Shown here piece after piece: positions 9,339 through 18,358 of a DNA stretch of 64,000 bases. Numbering within the stretch: the stretch's first letter is position 1; each line of letters starts with the position of its first letter. A program made the position numbers and the translations under genes. The notes below the pieces were generated by a model that did not search any database, was not told the DNA's origin, and saw nothing but the letters and a program-made list of their open reading frames with translations. Origin of the DNA: JAJDAH01 sp964487605 (GTDB taxonomy: Bacteria > Myxococcota_A > Polyangia > Polyangiales > Polyangiaceae); contig CAZARU010000007.1 of assembly GCA_964487605.1 (NCBI GenBank), positions 53,261-117,260 of the forward strand. Reading direction: 5' to 3'.

Positions 9339-10670
9339 GTGAACGTGGACCTCGAAGGGCGCACCGTCGTCGTCGTCGGCCTCGGCCGCAGCGGCGTGGC
9401 CGCGGCGCGGCTCTGCTCCGCGCGTGGGGCGCGCGTGATCGGCACCGACAGCGCGGAGCTCGACCAGCTGTCGGACGCCGCCCGGTCTCTGCCCGTGGTC
9501 GTCGCCGGGGGCCACCAGGGGGTCGCCTTCGACGAGGCGGATCTCGTCGTCGTGTCCCCCGGAGTCCCGTCCTTCCCCGCCCTCGAGCGCGCGGAGGCGC
9601 GTGGGGTCGAGGTGATCGGCGAGCTCGAGCTGGCCGCGCGTTTCGTGCGCGCGCCGATGGTCGCGGTGGGCGGGACCAACGGGAAGAGCACGACCACGAC
9701 CCTCGTCGCCAGGCTCCTCGAGGGGGCCGGGCATCGCACCTTCGCCGGGGGAAACCTGGGCATCCCGCTCTCGGAGGCGGTGGGGGCCAGCTTCGACGTG
9801 CTCGTCGTCGAGGTGTCGAGTTTCCAGCTCGAGCGCGCGCCCACGTTCCACCCGGTGGTCTCGGTGCTGCTGAACGTCAGCGAAGACCACCTGGACCGCT
9901 ATCCGGACTTCGAGGCCTACGCCCGCGCGAAGGGGAACGCCTTTGCGCGCCAGGGGCCCGCGGACACGGCGGTCGTCCCCGCCGGCGACGAGGTCTGCGC
10001 GGAGCAGGCCAGGCGAGGAGGCGGCAGGCTTCTGACTTTTGGCCCGGGCGGAGACTACGCGGTACACGGTCGAGGGATCGTCGAGCGAGCTGCAGAGACC
10101 CATTTCTCGCTGGAAAACGTGGACTTGTACGGCGCCCACAACCTCAGCAACGCGGCGGCCTCCGTGGCCGCGGCGCGGGCGTTCGGTGCCTCCGTCGAGG
10201 GCATACGCGACGGCCTCGCGCGCTTCCGGAGCCTCCCTCATCGAACGGCGCGGGTCGCGGACGTGGGGGGAGTCGTGTTCTACGACGACTCGAAGGGGAC
10301 GAACGTGGGGGCCGCGGTCACGGCGCTCCTCGGGCTCGAGGAGCCGAAGGGCGTCCTCATCGCCGGGGGGCGCGACAAGCACGGTGCGTACGAGCCGCTG
10401 GTTCAGGCGCTCGAGCGTAAGGGGCGGGCCGTCGTGCTCATCGGCGAGGCTGCCCCACGCATCGCGGCGGCCATCGGCGATCGCGTGCGCACCGAGCGCG
10501 CATCGAGCATGGAGGAAGCCGTCCGGCGCGCGCGGCAGCTCGCCCGCCCCGGCGACGCGGTCCTGCTCAGTCCGGCGTGCTCGAGCTTCGACATGTTCCA
10601 GAACTACGCCGACCGGGGTGAGCGTTTCGTCGCGGCCGTTCGGTCGCTCGCGACGGAGCGAGTGTCGTGA
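9339..10670 (+). CDS. murD: MurD, UDP-MurNAc-L-Ala:D-glutamate ligase
   Basis: A 443-residue Mur ligase adding D-glutamate. The N-terminal Rossmann segment (VVVVGLGRSGVAAARL) binds the uracil nucleotide, and the ATP loop is GGTNGKSTTTT (111-121). VEVSSFQLER and LNVSEDHLDRY belong to the central domain, and YDDSKGTN plus the C-terminal SPACSSFDMFQNYADRG are diagnostic of MurD. GTG start; the stop overlaps the ftsW GTG. Length and motifs are complete. Confidence 0.96.
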   Translation: MNVDLEGRTVVVVGLGRSGVAAARLCSARGARVIGTDSAELDQLSDAARSLPVVVAGGHQGVAFDEADLVVVSPGVPSFPALERAEARGVEVIGELELAARFVRAPMVAVGGTNGKSTTTTLVARLLEGAGHRTFAGGNLGIPLSEAVGASFDVLVVEVSSFQLERAPTFHPVVSVLLNVSEDHLDRYPDFEAYARAKGNAFARQGPADTAVVPAGDEVCAEQARRGGGRLLTFGPGGDYAVHGRGIVERAAETHFSLENVDLYGAHNLSNAAASVAAARAFGASVEGIRDGLARFRSLPHRTARVADVGGVVFYDDSKGTNVGAAVTALLGLEEPKGVLIAGGRDKHGAYEPLVQALERKGRAVVLIGEAAPRIAAAIGDRVRTERASSMEEAVRRARQLARPGDAVLLSPACSSFDMFQNYADRGERFVAAVRSLATERVS

Positions 10671-11926
10671 GCGCGCTCTCGGGGCTCTTTCGTCGCTCGG
10701 CCTACGCGGGCCCGCCCGACGCCGTGCTGTTTGCGATGGCCGTGGCGTTGCTCGGGTTCGGCGTCGTCATGGTGTACAGCGCGAGCGCCGTCGAGGCGAC
10801 CAACGCCCTGGGCGACCCGCAGTTCTTCCTCAAGCGTCAGGCGGCGTTCGCGGCGGTCGGCCTGGTGCTCATGGTCGTGCTGTCCCGGTTCGACCATCGA
10901 AAGCTCCGGCCGTTCACGTACCTCATCCTGTTCGCTGCGGTCGCGGGCCTCGTGTCCGTGCTGGTCGTCGGGTCGGTCGCCGGCGGCGCGAAGCGCTGGA
11001 TCGCCTTCGGGCCCATCAAGATCCAGCCGTCGGAGGCCGCGAAGCTCGCGCTGGTGCTGTGGCTGGGGCACTCCCTGGCGAAGAAGGGCGAGCTCGTCCG
11101 GACCTTCAAGTTCGGCATGGCGCCCCATCTCCTCATGTGCGGCTTGCTCGTCGCGCTCTGCATGCGCCAGCCGGACTTCGGCGGCGCCGTCGTGCTCCTC
11201 ACGCTGACCTTCGCCCTCTTGTTCGTCGCCGGCGCGCGCGTTCCGCTGCTCATCGCTGCGGCCATGGCAGGAAGCGTCGTCGCGGCCATCGCCATCCGCT
11301 TCAAGGAGTATCGCTGGGAGCGCATCGTCGCGTGGTTCAACATGGAGGAGCACAAGCAGGACCTCGCGTACCAGCCCTTCCAGGCCGTGATGGCGTTCGG
11401 CTCGGGCAAGATCTCCGGTCTGGGGCTCGGCAACGGCCTGCAGGTGCTCTACCTCCCCGAGGCACACAACGACTTCATCGCCGCCATCATCGGCGAGGAG
11501 CTCGGGTTCGTGGGGCTCGGCCTCCTGTGCGTGGTGTACCTCTCGATCGTCGCTCGCGGAATCCGCATCGCGTTCGCTTCGGAAGACGAGTACGGGTCCT
11601 ACGTCGCCTTCGGGATTTCCGTCCTCTTCGGCGTCCAGGCCCTGGTGAACATGGCGGTGTCCATGGCCATTCTTCCGACCAAGGGCCTGACGCTGCCGTT
11701 CGTGAGCTATGGCGGCTCGTCCCTGCTCGTGAACAGCGCGGCGATGGGAATCCTGCTGAACGTGTCGCGACCGCGCGAGTCCCTCGGGAACGTCCGGATC
11801 GGATCCGCGGGGCCCGAACCCGAAGCGAGCGTCGTCGTGGTCAGCGAGGCGGACTTCGCGCCGGATCACGAGCCCACGCGGTCCGGGTCCTCGCGATCGT
11901 CGCCACTCGCCACCGAGGGTGCGTGA
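10667..11926 (+). CDS. ftsW: FtsW, septal peptidoglycan glycosyltransferase (SEDS family)
   Basis: A 419-residue SEDS protein with about ten transmembrane helices. It polymerises lipid II at the septum together with FtsI, encoded seven genes upstream in the same unit. Recognisable segments are MVYSASAV in helix 1, KRWIAFGPIKIQPSEAAKLALVLWL, RQPDFGGAVVLL, AHNDFIAAIIGEELGF and LPFVSYGGSSLL near the C-terminus. A Pro/Glu-rich cytoplasmic tail ends the protein. GTG start overlapping murD; the stop overlaps the murG GTG. Confidence 0.96.
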   Translation: MSALSGLFRRSAYAGPPDAVLFAMAVALLGFGVVMVYSASAVEATNALGDPQFFLKRQAAFAAVGLVLMVVLSRFDHRKLRPFTYLILFAAVAGLVSVLVVGSVAGGAKRWIAFGPIKIQPSEAAKLALVLWLGHSLAKKGELVRTFKFGMAPHLLMCGLLVALCMRQPDFGGAVVLLTLTFALLFVAGARVPLLIAAAMAGSVVAAIAIRFKEYRWERIVAWFNMEEHKQDLAYQPFQAVMAFGSGKISGLGLGNGLQVLYLPEAHNDFIAAIIGEELGFVGLGLLCVVYLSIVARGIRIAFASEDEYGSYVAFGISVLFGVQALVNMAVSMAILPTKGLTLPFVSYGGSSLLVNSAAMGILLNVSRPRESLGNVRIGSAGPEPEASVVVVSEADFAPDHEPTRSGSSRSSPLATEGA

Positions 11927-13083
11927 CGGCGCCCTGCCTGCTCTTGGCCGGGGGCGGGACCGGTGGTCACGTCTTCCCCATGGTCGCCGTGGCCGACGCG
12001 CTCCTGCGCCTCGTCCCCGCGCTGCGCGTCGTGTTCGTCGGCACGGCGCGGGGAATGGAGACCAAGGTGGTGCCGAGTCGCGGCTACGAGCTGGAGCTGC
12101 TCGACGTACTGCCGATTCGCGGCGGTGGCGCCTGGGGCGCGCTCCGTGGCGTGGGGCGAGCCGCGGCCACGCTGCCGGCGGCGCGATCGCTGGTACGCCG
12201 CCTCGCGGCGCGCGCGGTGTTCTCCATAGGTGGCTACGCCGCGGGGCCCGTCTCCCTCGCGGCGCGGGTCTCGGGCGTGCCCGTCGCGCTGATGGAGCCC
12301 AACGCGGCGATGGGCCTGGCCAACCGCCTCATCGCGCCGATCGTTCAGCGCGGCTACACGGCCTTTCCCGAGGCCGAGCGCCACTTCGCGCCCCGCGTGG
12401 TGCTGCGGTCCGGGGTGCCCATCCGCAGCGGGTTCGAGGCTCGCCGCTACGCGCGGGAGCCGGGCAGGCTCCGCGTGCTGGTCCTCGGCGGCAGTCAGGG
12501 GGCCCGGACGCTCAACGAGCGCCTGCCGAGCGCGCTGGCGCGGACCGGCGTGGACGTGGAGGTCGTTCATCAGACGGGGGCCGCGGAGGTCGAGGCCGTC
12601 ACCAGGAGTTACGCGCAGTGTGGCCTCGCGGAGTGCGCGCGCGTGGTCGGCTTCATCGAGGACATGCCGGCGGCGCTCGGGGCGGCCGATCTCGTCCTGG
12701 GCCGCTCGGGAGCGAGCGCCGTGTCGGAGATCTGCTCCGTGGGACGACCGAGCGTGCTGGTGCCGTACCCCCACGCCAGCGGCGATCACCAGCGCCTCAA
12801 CGCGCTGTCGCTGGAGGGCGACGGCGCGGCCGTCTGCCTGCCCCAGGAACGAGCCGACGTCGATGCCCTCGCGGCGACGGTTCGCGAGCTCGCGACGACG
12901 CCCGGGAGGCTGGAGCAGATGGCAGAGCGCGCTCGCGCTCGCGGTCGACCCGACGCTGCGGACATCATCGCGAAGGATCTGTTGACGCTGGCCGGCCTGG
13001 GCGAGGCCGTGCAGACGGCCGGTGGTGCCTCGGGCCCCGTCGACGACACGTCGGGTGTACTCCGGCTCCGCGAGGCGGTCTGA
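11923..13083 (+). CDS. murG: MurG, UDP-GlcNAc:lipid I GlcNAc-transferase
   Basis: A 386-residue GT28 enzyme that makes lipid II on the inner face of the membrane. It opens with the glycine-rich loop LLAGGGTGGHVFPM (residues 7-20). GGYAAGPVSLAA, LMEPNAAMGLANR, VLGGSQGARTLN and the C-terminal UDP-GlcNAc site (GRSGASAVSEI then PHASGDHQRLNA) are in place. The GTG at 11923 overlaps the ftsW stop and puts the first loop at the normal distance from the N-terminus, so the long frame upstream is a shadow. The stop and the murC ATG share one base. Confidence 0.96.
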   Translation: MTAPCLLLAGGGTGGHVFPMVAVADALLRLVPALRVVFVGTARGMETKVVPSRGYELELLDVLPIRGGGAWGALRGVGRAAATLPAARSLVRRLAARAVFSIGGYAAGPVSLAARVSGVPVALMEPNAAMGLANRLIAPIVQRGYTAFPEAERHFAPRVVLRSGVPIRSGFEARRYAREPGRLRVLVLGGSQGARTLNERLPSALARTGVDVEVVHQTGAAEVEAVTRSYAQCGLAECARVVGFIEDMPAALGAADLVLGRSGASAVSEICSVGRPSVLVPYPHASGDHQRLNALSLEGDGAAVCLPQERADVDALAATVRELATTPGRLEQMAERARARGRPDAADIIAKDLLTLAGLGEAVQTAGGASGPVDDTSGVLRLREAV

Positions 13084-14528
13084 TGTTCCGGGGTCGAGTT
13101 CGCCACGTGCACTTCGTGGGGGTGGGTGGCATCGGGATGAGCGGCCTCGCGGAGATCCTCCGGACGCTCGAGTTCGACGTCTCCGGATCCGATCTGAAGG
13201 AGGGCGACACCACGCGGCGCCTGCGGCGTCTCGGCGTGACCCTCCACGTGGGCCACGCCGCGGAGAACGTGACCGGCGCCGACGTCGTCGTCTACTCGAG
13301 CGCGATCGCCGAGACCAACCCGGAGGTCATCGAGGCCAGGACCCAGGGGATCCCCGTCATCACGCGGGCCGAGATGCTCGCGGAGCTCATGCGAGTGAAG
13401 TATGGCGTCGCCATCGCGGGCTCCCACGGGAAGACGACGACGACGTCCCTCGTCGCGACCGTGCTGCGCGCGGCCGGTCTGGACCCCACCGTGGTGGTCG
13501 GCGGGCGCATGCAGGCGCTCGGGACCAACGCGCGCCTCGGCGCAGGTGACCTCCTGGTTGCCGAGGCCGACGAGAGCGATGGGTCGTTCCTCCGTCTCAC
13601 GCCGACGGTCGCCGTCGTCACGAACATCGATCCCGAGCACCTCGACTTCTACCGGACGCACGAGGCCCTGAAAGACGCCTTCGTCTCGTTCGTGGAGAAG
13701 GTTCCCTTCTACGGACTGGCGGTGCTGTGCCTGGACCACCCGGACGTCCAGGATCTGCTCCCGCGAGTACGGCGCCGGCACGTCACCTACGGCCTCTCGC
13801 CGCAGGCCGACTACTCGGCGCGAGCGGTCGCCTTCCACGGCACGACCACGAGCTTCGTGGCGTACCGTCGGGGCGAACCGCTCGGCGAGTTCTCCGTCGC
13901 CATGCCGGGCCAGCACAACGTGCTGAACACGCTCGCGGCCATCGCGGTGGCCGACGAGCTGGAAGTACCTCTCGACGTCATGAAGGAGGGCCTGGCGACC
14001 TTCGGCGGGGTCGCCCGGCGCTTCAGCATCGCCGGCAGGGTCCACGGCTTCACGCTGGTCGACGACTACGGGCACCACCCCGCGGAGATCGTGGCGACCC
14101 TGCGCGCGGCCCGACGGGCGTACTCGGGACGCGTGCTGGTCGCCTTTCAGCCGCACAGGTACACCCGCACGGCCCACCTCTTCGAGGAGTTCTCGCGCGC
14201 CTTCAACGAGGCGGATCTCGTCGTGGTGACGGACATCTACCCCGCCGGTGAAATGCCCATCGAGGGGGTGACGTCCGAGGCGCTCGCGCAGTCCATTGCT
14301 CGCCATGGGCACCACGCCGTGAGCTACGCGCGGAGCTGGACGGAGCTGTCGTCGCGGCTGGCGCAGGAGGCCGCGAGCGGGGACGTGGTCATCACGCTGG
14401 GCGCGGGCGACATCAATCGCGTCCTCAGCCACGTGGGCGCGGAGATCGCCGCGCGCGGCCCGGCGGATTCCGACGCGAGTGGCGACGAGGACGCCCGGGC
14501 CGGGCGTCGTCCCGGAGGCGACGCGTGA
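13083..14528 (+). CDS. murC: MurC, UDP-MurNAc:L-alanine ligase
   Basis: A 481-residue Mur ligase catalysing the first peptide addition to UDP-MurNAc. The N-terminus reads VHFVGVGGIGMSGLAEIL (nucleotide fold), and the ATP loop is GSHGKTTTT (113-121). EADESDGSFL, TNIDPEHLDFY and VDDYGHHPAEI are MurC signatures. The extreme C-terminus is charged and variable. ATG start. Normally murB and sometimes ddl follow; here ftsQ follows directly, overlapping by four bases. Confidence 0.96.
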   Translation: MFRGRVRHVHFVGVGGIGMSGLAEILRTLEFDVSGSDLKEGDTTRRLRRLGVTLHVGHAAENVTGADVVVYSSAIAETNPEVIEARTQGIPVITRAEMLAELMRVKYGVAIAGSHGKTTTTSLVATVLRAAGLDPTVVVGGRMQALGTNARLGAGDLLVAEADESDGSFLRLTPTVAVVTNIDPEHLDFYRTHEALKDAFVSFVEKVPFYGLAVLCLDHPDVQDLLPRVRRRHVTYGLSPQADYSARAVAFHGTTTSFVAYRRGEPLGEFSVAMPGQHNVLNTLAAIAVADELEVPLDVMKEGLATFGGVARRFSIAGRVHGFTLVDDYGHHPAEIVATLRAARRAYSGRVLVAFQPHRYTRTAHLFEEFSRAFNEADLVVVTDIYPAGEMPIEGVTSEALAQSIARHGHHAVSYARSWTELSSRLAQEAASGDVVITLGAGDINRVLSHVGAEIAARGPADSDASGDEDARAGRRPGGDA

Positions 14529-15418
14529 CCGCGCGAGCGGCGTCCGCCGCCGCGGAGAGCCCCACTCCGCCACCGGCAGAGGCGCGCCGTCAGGGCGCGA
14601 GTCGCAATCAGCGTCGGGTCAGCGCGCCGGTGCCGGTCGCGGAAGGCCCGAGCCTGGGCAGGCGCATCCTCGACGTCGCCAAGCAGCTCGTCGCCGTCGG
14701 GATCGTGCTCGGGCTGGTGGGCGCGGGTACCTTCGGTGCGTACCGGCTGGCGCTGACCACGCCGCGTTTTGCCGTTCGCGATCTGGAGATCACCGGTGCC
14801 CGACGTCTCACCGAGGCGAAGCTCGTCCAGCTCGGCGGCATCGAGATGGGCAAGAACGTGTTCGCCACCGACATGTCCGAGATTCGCGATCGGCTGCTCG
14901 AGAGCCCGTGGATTGCCCGCGCAGAGGTCAGCCGACAGCTCCCGAGCACCGTTCGAATCGAGATCGAGGAGCGGCAGGTCGGGGCCATCGCGACGATGGG
15001 GGGGCACCTCTACCTGGTCACGCGGACGGGCGAGCCGTTCAAGGAGCTGCGCCTCGAAGACGGTGACCCGTACGACCTGCCAGTCGTCAGCGGAGTGAGC
15101 GCCGACGAACTGACGCGCGACCGCGGGCGCGCCATCGATCGCCTTCGTACCGCCATGGACGTGGTGCGCCACTACGAGCGCCTGCCCATGAGCAAGGTGT
15201 TCCCGCCGCAGGAGGCGTTCATCGCAGAGGACGGCGAGGTCGTCGTCACGGTGGGGGAGAAGGGGATTGCGCTGCACCTCGGGCGGGGGCCGTGGCGCAA
15301 GAAGCTGCTCATGGCGTCCACGGTCGTGTCGCAGGTCCAGCGGCGGGGCCACGTGCCGGGCATCGTGTTCGCCGACAACGAAGCCCACCCCGAGCGGGTC
15401 GTCGTGCGAATGCGCTAG
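14525..15418 (+). CDS. ftsQ: FtsQ, divisome assembly protein with POTRA domain
   Basis: A 297-residue bitopic protein. A 50-residue Ala/Pro/Arg-rich cytoplasmic segment precedes one transmembrane helix (about 56-76, VAVGIVLGLVGAGTFGAY). The POTRA domain follows (VRDLEITGARRLTEAKLVQL), and the beta domain with SPWIARAEVSRQLPSTVRIEI and a C-terminal strand region come after. FtsQ recruits FtsL/FtsB to the septum. GTG start overlapping murC. Sequence conservation is low in this family, but position and domain order make the call firm. Confidence 0.92.
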   Translation: MTARAASAAAESPTPPPAEARRQGASRNQRRVSAPVPVAEGPSLGRRILDVAKQLVAVGIVLGLVGAGTFGAYRLALTTPRFAVRDLEITGARRLTEAKLVQLGGIEMGKNVFATDMSEIRDRLLESPWIARAEVSRQLPSTVRIEIEERQVGAIATMGGHLYLVTRTGEPFKELRLEDGDPYDLPVVSGVSADELTRDRGRAIDRLRTAMDVVRHYERLPMSKVFPPQEAFIAEDGEVVVTVGEKGIALHLGRGPWRKKLLMASTVVSQVQRRGHVPGIVFADNEAHPERVVVRMR

Positions 15419-15421
15419 AGC

Positions 15422-15450
15422 CCCGGGCCCCTCGGTCCCGAAGGCCCGGG
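15422..15450 (+). other. Perfect 8-bp-stem hairpin between ftsQ and ftsA
   Basis: Arms CCCGGGCC (15422-15429) and GGCCCGGG (15443-15450) enclose a 13-base loop, four bases after the ftsQ stop. There is no T-run, so it may be a weak attenuator, a processing site or an mRNA-stabilising element that lets ftsA-ftsZ be expressed at a different level from the genes upstream. Confidence 0.4.
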
Positions 15451-15520
15451 ATGCGCCGCGGAAAGTTGGCCCGGGGCGGGGCTGCGTGGCAGCGTCGAAC
15501 CGGCCCCGAACCCGATTTTC

Positions 15521-16819
15521 ATGAGCAAATTCGCCGCCCACCGAGACCAAGAGCGCCCCATGCACTACGGCCTGTCCGCACCCGAAATCGTCGTCGGCCT
15601 CGACCTGGGCACCACCAAGGTGACGGCGGTCGTCGGCGAGGTCGACGCCGACGGCATCACCATCCTCGGCGTGGGCAACGTCCCCTGCAAGGGGCTGCGC
15701 AAGGGCGTCGTCTCGAACATCGAATACACGGTCCGCTCCATCCGCGAGGCCGTCGAGGCTGCACAGACCATGGCCGGGGTCGAGATCCGCACGGTCTACG
15801 TCGGCGTTGCCGGAAGCCACATCCGCAGTCAGCTCTCGGACGGCGTGGCCGCCATCAGCGGGCGCGAGGTGACGCGGGCGGACCTGGAGCGCGTTCTCGA
15901 AGGCGCTCGTGCCATCCCCGTGGACGCGGACCGCATGATTCTGCACGCGCTGCCGCGCGAGTACATCGTGGACAACCAGGACGGGATACGCGACCCCATC
16001 GGCATGAGCGGTGTGCGACTGCAGGTCCGGGTCAATCTCGTCACCGCCGCGACGTCGTGCCTGCAGAACGTGATCCGGTGCGTCGAGCGCTGCAACCTGG
16101 AGGTGGCCGACGTGGTGCTCGAGCCGCTCGCCAGTGCCTACGCGGTCCTGGACGACGATCAGAAGGAAATCGGCGTGCTCGTCATCGACATCGGCGGCGG
16201 AACGACCGACGTGCTGGTGTACGCCGACGCGGGCATCGCGCACACGAGCGTGATCCCGGCGGGGGGCAACAACATCACCGCGGACGTCGCGGCCGGCTTG
16301 CGCACGCCCATGGCCGAGGCCGAGCGGCTGAAGCGCAACTACGGGTGCGCCCTGGGTCGGATGATCAGCGACGACGAGGAGCTCGAGGTGCCCGGTGTCG
16401 GGGCCCACGCCGCCCGCAAGGTCGCTCGTCGGGTACTGAGCGACATCATCGAGCCTCGCGTGGAGGAGATCTTCAGCGAGGCTCGTCGACGCGTCGAGGA
16501 GCTGGGACTGCTGGAGCAGGTCAGCTCCGGCGCGGTCCTCACGGGTGGGGCGGCCCTCATGGAGGGCATGGGCGAGTGCGCCGAGGAAGTGCTCGGCATG
16601 CCGGTGGAGCTGGGATTCCCCATCGGCGTGAAGGGAATCGTTCAGCTGGTTCAGGGACCGCAGTACGCGACGGGCGTGGGTCTGGTGCGCTACGGCGCCC
16701 AGCAGCTCGCTGACGCGCGCGACGCCGGCATCCTTCCCGAGACCAAGATCTCGGCGCTCGAAGTCGAGGATTCCGTGAGGAGAGGTGGCTTCTGGAGCTG
16801 GCTGCGCGCCGCTTTCTAG
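15521..16819 (+). CDS. ftsA: FtsA, actin-like membrane anchor of the Z-ring
   Basis: A 432-residue actin-fold ATPase that tethers FtsZ to the membrane. Phosphate-1 loop GLDLGTTKVTAVVG, the 1C (SHS2) domain with HALPREYIVDNQ, phosphate-2 IDIGGGTTDVLVY and the adenosine motif TGGAALMEGM are visible. The last residues RRGGFWSWLRAAF form the amphipathic membrane-targeting helix. The ATG at 15521 adds 13 residues before a second ATG at 15560; neither has a clear ribosome-binding site, so the start is uncertain. A 101-base gap with a hairpin separates it from ftsQ. Confidence 0.95.
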   Translation: MSKFAAHRDQERPMHYGLSAPEIVVGLDLGTTKVTAVVGEVDADGITILGVGNVPCKGLRKGVVSNIEYTVRSIREAVEAAQTMAGVEIRTVYVGVAGSHIRSQLSDGVAAISGREVTRADLERVLEGARAIPVDADRMILHALPREYIVDNQDGIRDPIGMSGVRLQVRVNLVTAATSCLQNVIRCVERCNLEVADVVLEPLASAYAVLDDDQKEIGVLVIDIGGGTTDVLVYADAGIAHTSVIPAGGNNITADVAAGLRTPMAEAERLKRNYGCALGRMISDDEELEVPGVGAHAARKVARRVLSDIIEPRVEEIFSEARRRVEELGLLEQVSSGAVLTGGAALMEGMGECAEEVLGMPVELGFPIGVKGIVQLVQGPQYATGVGLVRYGAQQLADARDAGILPETKISALEVEDSVRRGGFWSWLRAAF

Positions 16820-16953
16820 GCCACTGCGGGCACAGTAGGGCAAGAGCGAGAACGTTCGAGACCGCCGAACCACAAGCCACCAAACGGGGAAGAGGCAGCC
16901 CCGAGGCGACGTGATGCGGCGGCAGGTCAGCCGGGAGAGAGGACGAAAAACGC

Positions 16954-18231
16954 ATGAGCTTTTCCATCGAGTTCGCGGACGATTCGCAGAGCTACAACGC
17001 GCGGATCAAGGTCGTCGGGTGCGGCGGTGCCGGAGGCAACGCCATCAACACGATGGTTCACTTCGGTCTGGGTGGCGTGGAGTTCTGCAGCGTCAACACC
17101 GACGCGCAGGCGCTCAACGGGAGCGCCGCCGCCGAACGCATCACGATCGGGCAGAACGTGACGCGCGGGCTCGGTGCCGGTGCGGACCCCGACGTGGGCC
17201 GCAAGTCGGCCCTGGAGGACATCAATCGCCTCAAGGAGGCGATTCAGGGCTGCGACATGGTGTTCATCACCGCCGGCATGGGCGGCGGCACCGGCACGGG
17301 TGCTGCACCGGTCGTCGCGCAGCTCGCTCGCGAAGCCGGGGCGCTCACCGTGGCCGTCGTGACGAAGCCGTTCCTGTTCGAGGGGCGCCAGAGGGCGCGC
17401 CGGGCGGAGCAGGGGCTGGTCGCACTGGCCGACCACGTCGACACCCTGGTGACCATCCCCAACGAGAAGCTCGTGGGGCTCGCGGACGACGACCTGACGT
17501 TCCTGGACGCCTTCCGGAAGGCCGACGAGGTCCTCTACCAGGCCGTCAAGGGCATCACGGACCTGATCACGCTCGACGGCCTCATCAACGTGGACTTCGC
17601 CGACGTGCGCACCGTCATGAGCGGCATGGGTCGGGCGCTCATGGGCACGGGCGCCGCAAAGGGCGAGGGTCGCGCGCGCATCGCCGCGGAGCACGCCATC
17701 ACGTCCCCGCTCCTCGACGACATCTCCGTGGAGGGCGCCACCGGGGTGCTCCTGAACATCGTCGGCGGACCCGACATGAAGATGCGGGAGGTCCAGGAGG
17801 CGGCAGCGTTCGTCAGCGAGCAGGCTCACGAGGACGCGAACGTCATCTGGGGCGCCAGCGTGGACGAGTCCATGGCCGACGCGCTGAAGGTCACGGTGAT
17901 CGCCACCGGGTTCGATCGCCACGAGGAGGACGCCGACGAGCTCCTGCGGCAGGCGAGTCGCCAGCCCCTGGAGCGCGCTCAGGTGCGCGAGCGACGCGAC
18001 TCGCAGCGCGACGTTCACGCGCCGCGCACGGTGGCGTCTCGAGGAAGCGAAGAGATGGCCCACGCGTACGCCGCGCGCAGGTCGGGTGCGGCGACCGCCG
18101 CGTCGCTTCAGGCCGGGAGCCAGCCGCCCGCGTCTTCGGCGCGCATCGCCATCCGCGACCGCATCACCTTCCCGTCCCACCTCGACACCGACTGGGACAC
18201 TCCTGCGTTCCAGCGCCGCGCGGGCGGCTGA
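16954..18231 (+). CDS. ftsZ: FtsZ, tubulin-like division GTPase
   Basis: A 425-residue FtsZ. GTP-binding motifs are CGGAGGNAI (23-31) and the tubulin signature GGGTGTG (110-116). The T7 synergy loop with NVDFADVR supplies the catalytic aspartate. After about residue 325 comes a disordered linker, and the protein ends with the conserved C-terminal peptide DTDWDTPAFQRRA, which binds FtsA and other partners. A purine-rich ribosome-binding site (GGGAGAGAGG) precedes the ATG. The 134-base gap after ftsA could hold a promoter, though I see no clear one. A strong hairpin follows the gene. Confidence 0.98.
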   Translation: MSFSIEFADDSQSYNARIKVVGCGGAGGNAINTMVHFGLGGVEFCSVNTDAQALNGSAAAERITIGQNVTRGLGAGADPDVGRKSALEDINRLKEAIQGCDMVFITAGMGGGTGTGAAPVVAQLAREAGALTVAVVTKPFLFEGRQRARRAEQGLVALADHVDTLVTIPNEKLVGLADDDLTFLDAFRKADEVLYQAVKGITDLITLDGLINVDFADVRTVMSGMGRALMGTGAAKGEGRARIAAEHAITSPLLDDISVEGATGVLLNIVGGPDMKMREVQEAAAFVSEQAHEDANVIWGASVDESMADALKVTVIATGFDRHEEDADELLRQASRQPLERAQVRERRDSQRDVHAPRTVASRGSEEMAHAYAARRSGAATAASLQAGSQPPASSARIAIRDRITFPSHLDTDWDTPAFQRRAGG

Positions 18232-18269
18232 GCGCGCCCAAAGTTCACCCCTCTCTCCAAGGCCCGGGT

Positions 18270-18301
18270 CGCCCCGCTCCCCAATGGGGGGGAGCGGGGC
18301 G
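18270..18301 (+). terminator. Strong hairpin terminator after ftsZ
   Basis: A perfect 13-bp GC-rich stem (18270-18282 with 18289-18301) and a 6-base loop AATGGG. Only a short T-run (ATTT) follows. It lies 38 bases after the ftsZ stop and before the convergent DUF2378 gene, so it probably ends the dcw transcript and may also serve the opposite strand. Confidence 0.75.
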
Positions 18302-18358
18302 CTCGAATTTCGGCCGAGCGCCGCGCCGGCGCGTGTTGCGGCGGTCCGTGACGGTGGG

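Noticed and set aside
15466..15485. TTGGCCCG followed by GCTGC upstream of ftsA as a sigma-54 promoter
   Set aside because: The -24 GG and -12 GC elements are not at the required spacing.
16850..16857. GAACGTTC palindrome between ftsA and ftsZ, resembling an SOS (LexA) box
   Set aside because: Known LexA boxes of the GAAC-N4-GTTC type need a 4-base spacer; none is present here.
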